Assembly: GCA_903901915.1 (NCBI GenBank)
Contig: CAIUSV010000084.1
Span: forward strand, 1 to 64,000
DNA: 64,000 nucleotides
Reading direction: 5' to 3'
DNA from: an uncultured Rhodospirillaceae bacterium
GTDB lineage: Bacteria > Pseudomonadota > Alphaproteobacteria > Rhodospirillales > Magnetospirillaceae
Positions within the stretch are counted from its first letter, which is position 1. Every line of letters starts with the position of its first letter. Under the pieces are notes generated by a model that was not told the origin of the DNA, ran no database searches, and saw nothing but the letters and a program-made list of their open reading frames with translations. Both the position numbers and the translations under genes were made by a program. Below are positions 58,237 to 64,000 of this stretch, piece by piece.

Positions 58237-59919
58237 CTATTCCGCCGCGGCGCTCTGTTCGGCGACCTTAAGGTGGTCCTTGAAATATTTGATCTTTTTC
58301 GCGGCGTCCTGTGCCGGTCTGGCGAAGAAGTGTCCCTGGGCGTATTCGATGCCGACATCCTTGAGGATATTCATCATATGACTGTCCTCGACGCATTCGC
58401 CGATGGTGGTCATGCCGAGGTCGTGGGTCAGGCTGGTCAGGGCGCGCAGCACCGATCGTCCGCGCTTCTCGCGGGCGTCGAAGATGTACGTCTGATCGAT
58501 CTTGACGAAATCGACCGGCAGGATCTTCAGGATGTCGAAGGCGGCGCCACCCGAGCCGAAATCGTCCAGCGACAGCCTGACGCCCATGCGCTTGATGCGG
58601 GCCAGCAGCCGCCTGGCCTCGTCGATGTTGTAGATCCGGGCGGCATCGGTGATTTCCAGCACCAGCCGGGCCAGCAGGGTCTTGTGGCCCTCGAGAATCT
58701 TGAGCAGGGCGTGATAGAAGGCGGGATTGCCCAGCGAGGTTCCCGAGACGTTGACCGCGATGGTCGCCAGCGCCGAAATATTCTGGGCGGCCTTCATGGT
58801 GTCGAGGGCCTTCCTGACCGCCATCAGGTCGAACTCGCCGATCACCCCCATGTCGGTGGCGAACGGAATGATCTGGGAGGGGTTGAAGAACCCCTTGTCG
58901 TGGGAGATGCGGCCGAATGCCTCGTAGGCCAGCACCGCCCCGGTATTGACGTTGACCATGGGCTGGTACAGGAAGACCAGTCGGTCGCTCTTGATCATCT
59001 TACGGAAGTTGCGGACACGGACCAGGGTGTCCTCGACCGCCACCTTGGCGCCCTCGGCCAGCGACTTGATGGCGAAACCGGCGCTGTCGCGGACGAAGCC
59101 GTTGACGATGTAGGTAAGCGCCTTGCCGATATCCTCTTCGGACAGCGTCTTGTCATCCATGTCCAGCGTCGCGGAATGCATCTTGAGGGCGGCGCCCTTG
59201 ACCTTGCCGCCGTATTTTTTCATCACCTCGACCATCTTTTCCCGGACGACCCCGGCGGTCACGGTGCTGTCGTGGACCAGGCCGAAAGCGCGTTCATTGA
59301 ACGCCCCGGCCGAAGAATGACGGATGGAATGCTGCTCAAGGGTGTGATGGACGGTCGAGAAGAAACTTTGCAGCAACGCCGGCTCGGCGTTGGGGAGTTG
59401 GGTCGCCGACAGATCGAACAGGGTCAGGGTGTATTCCTCGCCCAGGCGATTGGCCTCGTTCAGCCGCTGGCGCACCATTTCGACGAAGCGGACGCGGGGA
59501 TCGACCGAGTGGGCCTTTTCCTCGTCGGTCGCCGCCATCTGCGAAACCCGGGACAGCACCAGATGACAGCCGGTCGGGAACTGCGGCAGCTTGATGCCTC
59601 CGATCCGCATCCGCGACATGGCGCCTTTCGAGCCGACCAGGGTCAACGGGGTGTGATCCAGGCGGCCGGTGTTGCGCAGTCGCTGCATGGCCTCGGCGAA
59701 TCTGGGGCGGTCGCGCTGGACGATGAAATCCACCAGCGGCTTGCCCAACAGTTCCGCGTCTGACAGACCGTACAGCGCCTCGCCGGCCCCGGCGGAATAG
59801 GTGACGACATCGGCGTCGTCCATCTCCAGCAGCAGATCCGCGCCAGCGAAGGCGAAGGCGATGAAGCGGTCGCGTTGCTGCTTCAGTTTCTCGACAAGGG
59901 CATCGCTGCTATCCGTCAT
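58237..59919 (-). CDS. EAL-domain protein with an N-terminal PAS domain
   Basis: About 560 residues, with no clear membrane segment. PAS lies at about 15-120 (FAGADLLLEMDDADVVTYSA), followed by a central region (about 145-290) that may be a degenerate GGDEF with no GGDEF motif. The EAL domain (about 305-540) has AYEAFGRI in place of EAL, but keeps VNVSGTS, LEITDAAR, DDFGSG, VKIDQTYI, and GECVED, so hydrolysis of c-di-GMP is still possible. The motif change (Leu to Phe) needs care. ATG 59919 is chosen without a strong ribosome site. Confidence 0.82.
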   Translation of the reverse strand: MTDSSDALVEKLKQQRDRFIAFAFAGADLLLEMDDADVVTYSAGAGEALYGLSDAELLGKPLVDFIVQRDRPRFAEAMQRLRNTGRLDHTPLTLVGSKGAMSRMRIGGIKLPQFPTGCHLVLSRVSQMAATDEEKAHSVDPRVRFVEMVRQRLNEANRLGEEYTLTLFDLSATQLPNAEPALLQSFFSTVHHTLEQHSIRHSSAGAFNERAFGLVHDSTVTAGVVREKMVEVMKKYGGKVKGAALKMHSATLDMDDKTLSEEDIGKALTYIVNGFVRDSAGFAIKSLAEGAKVAVEDTLVRVRNFRKMIKSDRLVFLYQPMVNVNTGAVLAYEAFGRISHDKGFFNPSQIIPFATDMGVIGEFDLMAVRKALDTMKAAQNISALATIAVNVSGTSLGNPAFYHALLKILEGHKTLLARLVLEITDAARIYNIDEARRLLARIKRMGVRLSLDDFGSGGAAFDILKILPVDFVKIDQTYIFDAREKRGRSVLRALTSLTHDLGMTTIGECVEDSHMMNILKDVGIEYAQGHFFARPAQDAAKKIKYFKDHLKVAEQSAAAE

Positions 59920-59975
59920 GAGCCCGCAGAGGCCTCCCGTTCCCGCGCGCCTTTCCGGCGCTTCCCCCATTTGGC

Positions 59976-60035
59976 ATGTTACAAAACGTCATATATCGTT
60001 GCAAGCTCATTACGTATGTGGATCGGATGTAACAT
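59976..60035. promoter_or_regulatory. Widely spaced inverted repeat between the EAL and solute-binding genes
   Basis: ATGTTACA (59976-59983) and TGTAACAT (60028-60035) are exact inverted arms 44 bases apart in an AT-rich segment. The gap contains further A/T-rich sequence. It may be a looping site or a pair of half-sites for one regulator controlling both divergent genes. Confidence 0.35.
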
Positions 60036-60182
60036 ACTTTTGGCGTGGGCTGATCAATAGGCAAACCGGTACCCAATTGCGTATTTTTTTCTGGCGCAAT
60101 CGGTTGCTCTCGGGTTAAATACGCCCTTAGATAAGCCACGCGGCGGAAATAAGCTGCGGGCTGCTTCTGGGAGGAACACGAA

Positions 60183-61337
60183 ATGCACAACCTCGTTAAG
60201 TGGGGGACGGCGGCCGTCGTCGCCGTTGGACTCTGCGGTTTGGCGGGACACGCCCGGGCCGCCGATCCCATCAGGATCGGCTCGACCCTGTCGGTGACCG
60301 GGCCAGCTTCTTTTCTCGGCGAGCCGGAAAAGAAGACGCTGGAGATGTACGTCGAGCGCATCAACAAGGAAGGCGGCGTGCTGGGCCGCAAGATCGAGCT
60401 GGTGGTTTATGACGATGGCGGTGCCGGCGACAAGGCGTCCACCTTCACCAAGCGTCTGATTGAAAGCGACAAGGTCGATATTCTGATCGGTGGCAGCACC
60501 ACCGCCGCCACCATGGCGGCGGCGCCGCTGGCCGAACGTGCCGAAGTGCCGTTCATTTCGCTGGCGGGCGCGGTGGTGGTGGTCGAGCCGGTCAAGAAGT
60601 GGATCTTCAAGACCCCGCATACCGATCGCATGGCGGCCGAGAAGGTCTTCAGCGACATGAAGAAGCGCGGCATCACCAAGATCGGCCTGATCTCGGAAGA
60701 TGCCGGTTTCGGCAAGTCGGGCCACGATCAGTCGCTTGCGGTGGTGAAGAACTACGGCATCGAGATCGTCGCCGACGAAGTCTATTCGCCGAAGGACCCC
60801 GACGTTACCGCCCAGCTGACCAAGATCAAGAACGCCGGGGGCGTACAGGCGGTGTTCAATTTCGGTTTCGGCCAGGGGCCGGCCATCGTCACCAAGAACT
60901 TCAAGCAGCTTGGCATGGCCGTGCCGCTGTACCAGTCGCACGGCGTCGCCTCGAAGGACTACATCAGGCTGGCGGGTGACGCGGCCGAGGGTGTCCGCCT
61001 GCCGGCCGCCGGCATCGTCGTTCCCGAGCAACTGGCGGCGACCGATCCGCAGAAGCTGGTGGTGACGGCCTTCAAGAAGGACTACGAGGCGGCGTTCAAG
61101 TCCGACGTCTCGACCTTTGCCGGCCACGCTTATGACGCATTGCAGATCGTGCTGGCCGCCATCAAGCGCGCCGGTGCGGTGGACAAGGCCAAGATCCGCG
61201 ACGAGATCGAGAAGACCTCGGGCTATGTCGGCACCGGCGGTCTGGTTTCCATGTCTGCATCCGACCACATGGGCCTGTCGCCGTCGGCGTTCCACATGCT
61301 GGAAATCCGCAAGGGCGAGTGGGCGCTGATCGACTGA
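60183..61337 (+). CDS. ABC solute-binding protein, branched-chain amino acid/aromatic type
   Basis: 384 residues with a Sec leader ending AGHARA-ADP. The Peripla_BP_6 fold has the same marks as the protein at 18737: TGPASFLGEPEKKTLEM, YDDGGAGDKAST, PFISLAGAVVVV, PHTDRMAAEKVF, and SHGVASKDY. The two are clear paralogues. It is followed by LivH, LivM and LivG genes, so this one has a full importer. The ATG at 60183 has GGAGG 8 bases upstream. Ligand unknown; leucine-type or aromatic acids are both possible. Confidence 0.9.
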   Translation: MHNLVKWGTAAVVAVGLCGLAGHARAADPIRIGSTLSVTGPASFLGEPEKKTLEMYVERINKEGGVLGRKIELVVYDDGGAGDKASTFTKRLIESDKVDILIGGSTTAATMAAAPLAERAEVPFISLAGAVVVVEPVKKWIFKTPHTDRMAAEKVFSDMKKRGITKIGLISEDAGFGKSGHDQSLAVVKNYGIEIVADEVYSPKDPDVTAQLTKIKNAGGVQAVFNFGFGQGPAIVTKNFKQLGMAVPLYQSHGVASKDYIRLAGDAAEGVRLPAAGIVVPEQLAATDPQKLVVTAFKKDYEAAFKSDVSTFAGHAYDALQIVLAAIKRAGAVDKAKIRDEIEKTSGYVGTGGLVSMSASDHMGLSPSAFHMLEIRKGEWALID

Positions 61338-61414
61338 TCCGCAGCTCGGGCGGCGGTCCGTCTTTTTCGGAAGCACGGACCGCCGGTCGATCCAAATGAG
61401 GGAGCCGGAGCAGC

Positions 61415-62290
61415 ATGTTCGCCGCATTCCTGCAATATCTGTTTTCGGGGCTGACCTCGGGCGCCATCTACGCGCTGGCCGGGCTGGGCTTCGCCATCAT
61501 CTACAACGCCAGCCATGTGATCAACTTCGCCCAAGGCGAATTCATCATGATCGGCGGCATGGCCACGGCCACCATGGTGGCGGCGGGAACCCCGGTACCG
61601 GTGGCGATCGCCCTGGCCATGGCGGCGTCCATGCTGGTTGGCGTGGCGCTGGAGAAGTTCGCCATCGAGCCGGCGCGTAACGCCGACGTGGTGACGATCA
61701 TCATCATCACCATCGGCGCCTCGATTTTTCTCCGTGGCGGGGCGCAGCTGCTGTGGGACAAGGAATTCCACGCCCTGCCGGCCTTCTCGGGGGAAACCCC
61801 CATCGGCATTCTCGGCGCGACGCTGATGCCGCAAAGCCTGTGGGTGTTCGGCGTGGCCGGGCTGGCGATCGTGGTGCTGTGGTGGTTCTTCAACCGTACC
61901 CTGTTCGGCAAGGCGATGCTGGCGACGTCGCATAACCGGCTGGCCGCGCAACTGGTGGGAATCGGGGTCAAGAAAGTCCTGCTGGCCAGCTTTGCCCTGT
62001 CGGCGCTGCTGGGGGCGGTGGGTGGCATCGTGGTGACGCCGATCACCTTCACCAATTACGAAGCCGGCATCATGCTGGGTCTCAAGGGCTTCAGCGCGGC
62101 GGTGCTGGGCGGCCTGGGCAACGGCACCGGCGCCATCGTCGGCGGCCTGATCGTCGGCATCGCCGAGGCGTTGGCTTCGGGCTACCTGTCGTCGGCCTAC
62201 AAGGACGCGATCGCCTTCCTGATCATTCTTTTCGTGCTGTTCTTCATGCCGAGCGGCCTGTTCGGCAAGCGCGGCACGGACCGGGTATAG
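61415..62290 (+). CDS. livH: Branched-chain amino acid-type ABC permease (LivH)
   Basis: 291 residues, eight or so membrane segments. FSGLTSGAIYALAGLGFAIIYNASHVINFAQGEFIM is the LivH start, and the loop GLKGFSAAVLGGLGNGTGAIVGG matches the EAA-type ATPase-contact region. It forms the pore with LivM. The stop is 4 bases before the livM ATG. GGAG lies before the ATG at 61415. Confidence 0.92.
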   Translation: MFAAFLQYLFSGLTSGAIYALAGLGFAIIYNASHVINFAQGEFIMIGGMATATMVAAGTPVPVAIALAMAASMLVGVALEKFAIEPARNADVVTIIIITIGASIFLRGGAQLLWDKEFHALPAFSGETPIGILGATLMPQSLWVFGVAGLAIVVLWWFFNRTLFGKAMLATSHNRLAAQLVGIGVKKVLLASFALSALLGAVGGIVVTPITFTNYEAGIMLGLKGFSAAVLGGLGNGTGAIVGGLIVGIAEALASGYLSSAYKDAIAFLIILFVLFFMPSGLFGKRGTDRV

Positions 62291-62294
62291 GATC

Positions 62295-63242
62295 ATGAAT
62301 ATATACACCGCCCGCACCGGAGGCCTGGCGATCCTGGCGACCATCATCGCCGTGGCGCCGTTGGGGTTCTCCAACACCTATTTCTACGATGTCGGCGTCA
62401 ACGCCATGTTCAACGCCATCGTCTGCGTCGGCCTCAATCTGCTGATCGGCTATGCCGGACAGATCAGTCTGGGCCATGCCGGGTTCTTCGCCCTGGGGGC
62501 CTATGGCTCGGGCATCCTCACCACCGTCTACGGCTTCCCCCCCATCGGGGCGCTGGTGCTGTCGGCGGCGGTGGTCGGATTGCTGGCTTTCGCGGTGGGC
62601 CGCCCTATTCTCAAGCTCAAGGGCCACTATCTGGCCATGGCGACGTTGGGCATCGGCATCATCATCCACATCGTGCTGAAGACCGAGGCCAAGATCACCG
62701 GCGGTCCCGACGGCATGTCCTTGGACAATTTCAAGATGCTGGGCTTCGCCATCAAGGGCGACGTCATGTGGTACTGGGTCGCCGGCATCGCCCTGGTGGG
62801 GTCGGTGTGGCTGGCGCTGAACCTGATCGACTCGCCGGTGGGGCGGGCGCTGCGGGCGGTGCACGGCTCCGAGGTCGGCGCCGAGGTGGTGGGGGTGGAC
62901 ACCTCGCGCTACAAGGTTCTGGTCTTCGTGGTCTCGGCGGTGTTCGCCTCGGTGGTGGGCAGCCTGTTCGCCCACAAGAACGGCTTCATCACCCCTGATA
63001 TCGGCAGCTTCTTCCATTCGGTCGAACTGGTGACCATGGTGGTGCTGGGCGGCATGGCGTCGACCTTCGGCGCGTTGATCGGGGCGGTGATCCTGACCTT
63101 GTTGCCGCAGGTTCTGGCGGCGGTGGAACAATACGAAGCCATGATCCTGGGGGCCATCATGATGGGGACCATGATCTTCATGCCCAAGGGGCTGTTGCCC
63201 AGTCTGGTCGCCGTACTCCGGCGGCGGGGAGGGGGGAGATGA
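62295..63242 (+). CDS. livM: Branched-chain amino acid-type ABC permease (LivM)
   Basis: 315 residues. Several membrane segments and the marks NLLIGYAGQISLGHAGFFALGAYG, LKGHYLAMATLGIGIIIHI, and VVLGGMASTFGALIGAV identify LivM. The stop codon TGA overlaps an ATG that opens a 35-codon frame leading into livG. AGGATC precedes the start. Confidence 0.92.
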   Translation: MNIYTARTGGLAILATIIAVAPLGFSNTYFYDVGVNAMFNAIVCVGLNLLIGYAGQISLGHAGFFALGAYGSGILTTVYGFPPIGALVLSAAVVGLLAFAVGRPILKLKGHYLAMATLGIGIIIHIVLKTEAKITGGPDGMSLDNFKMLGFAIKGDVMWYWVAGIALVGSVWLALNLIDSPVGRALRAVHGSEVGAEVVGVDTSRYKVLVFVVSAVFASVVGSLFAHKNGFITPDIGSFFHSVELVTMVVLGGMASTFGALIGAVILTLLPQVLAAVEQYEAMILGAIMMGTMIFMPKGLLPSLVAVLRRRGGGR

Positions 63243-63346
63243 GCGACCGCGGGGAGCGCGGCCGCATTGCGCGGCCCGAAGCGCCAGCGAAGGCGAGCCA
63301 AGCGCGCGGACACGCGTGCCCGGCGCCTGAGGGAGAGGAGCGATGA
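63239..63346 (+). CDS. Possible 35-residue leader frame bridging livM and livG
   Basis: The ATG overlaps the livM stop as ATGA, and its TGA overlaps the livG start (ATGA at 63343-63346). The product is basic and Pro/Ala-rich (MSDRGERGRIARP, EAPAKASQARGHACP). It could carry ribosomes from livM to livG without having a function itself. The sequence is GC-rich and repetitive in character. Confidence 0.35.
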   Translation: MSDRGERGRIARPEAPAKASQARGHACPAPEGEER

Positions 63347-64000
63347 GTCTTCTTAAGGTCGAGCGCCTGTCCAAGGAATTCGGCGGCATTCACGCCATCG
63401 AGGATCTGACCTTCTCGGTCGAGGCCGGCGACATCCACTCCATCATCGGCCCCAATGGTGCCGGCAAGACCACCCTGTTCAATCTGATCACCGGGGTCTA
63501 CACCCCCAGCTCGGGCCGGGTTCTGTTTCAGGACCGGGTCGTGTCGGGAATGAAGCCCTACGAGCTGGCGGCCCTGGGCATGAGCCGGACCTTCCAGAAT
63601 CTACAGATCTTCTTCAACATGAAGGCGATCGAGAACGTCATGGTCGGCCATCATCTGCATCTCGACCGTCGTTTCCTGCCGTCGCTATTGCGGCTGCCGA
63701 CGGTGACGCGGCGTGACCGCGAATGCCGCGACTACTGCGCCGGGCTGCTGGAATTCGTCGGTCTGGCCAAGTATCTCGACGCCGATGCCGGCTCGATGCC
63801 CTACGGCGCCTTGAAGCGGCTTGAAATCGCCCGCGCCCTCGCGGCACAGCCCAAGATGCTGCTGCTGGACGAGCCGGCGGCCGGGCTGAACGCCACCGAA
63901 AGCCGCGAGATCGACGAGGTCATCAAGCGTGTCGCCTCGTCCGGGGTGACGGTGGTGCTGGTGGAACATGATATGAAGATGGTGATGGGCATTTCCGATC
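63343..64000 (+). CDS. livG: Branched-chain amino acid-type ABC ATPase (LivG), 3' end missing
   Basis: About 219 residues are visible before the window ends. Walker A is GPNGAGKTT near residue 38, Q-loop FQNLQIF, a signature-like MPYGALKRLEIARALA, Walker B LLLDEPAAGLN and the H-loop in LVEHDMKMVMGISD. These are all typical of LivG. The signature has ALKRLE rather than LSGGQ, common in LivG. GGAGAGGAG lies before the ATG. LivF is expected just past the window. Confidence 0.92.
   Translation, partial: MSLLKVERLSKEFGGIHAIEDLTFSVEAGDIHSIIGPNGAGKTTLFNLITGVYTPSSGRVLFQDRVVSGMKPYELAALGMSRTFQNLQIFFNMKAIENVMVGHHLHLDRRFLPSLLRLPTVTRRDRECRDYCAGLLEFVGLAKYLDADAGSMPYGALKRLEIARALAAQPKMLLLDEPAAGLNATESREIDEVIKRVASSGVTVVLVEHDMKMVMGISD

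Noticed and set aside
1-64000. CRISPR arrays, tRNA or rRNA genes, intact insertion sequences
   Set aside because: Reading both strands gave no regularly spaced repeats, no cloverleaf-like genes and no transposase with inverted ends.

Overview
The window is GC-rich, gene-dense DNA from an alphaproteobacterium. The best match is a Rhodospirillaceae member of the Magnetospirillum type. Supporting features are many bacteriohemerythrin-like proteins, receivers with a GPDRR-type tail, a FlaF-like protein, Cache, CHASE and MASE3 sensor kinases, several chemoreceptors, and a cation diffusion facilitator that closely resembles magnetosome MamB/MamM. This placement is inferred from protein character, not from a marker gene, and no magnetosome island is present. 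I see no tRNA, rRNA, CRISPR array or intact insertion sequence.

Layout. 1-11.7 kb is metabolism and transport: etfB (partial) and an acyl-CoA synthetase, an OmpR-type regulator with a double-Cache hybrid kinase, a divergent DUF485-actP acetate symporter operon, a MamB-like metal transporter, a dihydroorotate-dehydrogenase-like flavoprotein and an SLC13 permease. 11.7-18.5 kb is a signalling cluster: a receiver lacking its phosphorylation residues, an HD-GYP phosphodiesterase, a broken hemerythrin, two convergent LuxR-type regulators (one fused to a hemerythrin-like domain), a receiver-HATPase protein and two pseudo-receivers. 18.5-22.8 kb is a MarR-controlled unit: an orphan solute-binding protein, a corrinoid protein and a UroD-fold methyltransferase, with the same operator on both sides of marR. 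23.4-29.4 kb holds two convergent pairs of solute-binding protein plus sensor kinase. 29.9-46.1 kb continues signalling: GGDEF-EAL, pseudo-receiver-hemerythrin, CheY, hemerythrin, CheZ, two chemoreceptors, CBS, a second receiver-HATPase protein and a MASE3 kinase. 46.3-51.4 kb has a 37-residue membrane peptide, a polytopic membrane protein and a DUF4062-NTPase-FGE protein resembling STAND conflict proteins. 51.8-59.9 kb has a CHASE hybrid kinase with HPt, a receiver-PAS kinase, an amidase and an EAL protein. 60.2-64 kb is a liv-type ABC operon, cut at the right edge.

The most interesting signal is a 16-bp palindrome, consensus AGTCCCAAATGGGACT. Copies or degraded copies lie upstream of at least eight signalling genes between 15.8 and 51.7 kb. 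The better conserved half usually faces the gene. The 7-2-7 symmetry suits a NarL/LuxR-type dimer. Two LuxR regulators with nearly identical recognition helices lie inside the cluster, and one carries a hemerythrin-like (oxygen or redox) domain and has a copy in front of its own gene. I propose an oxygen- or redox-linked regulon controlling hemerythrins, pseudo-receivers, receiver-HATPase proteins, chemoreceptors and CheZ. The regulator-site link is inference; the repeated site is seen directly.
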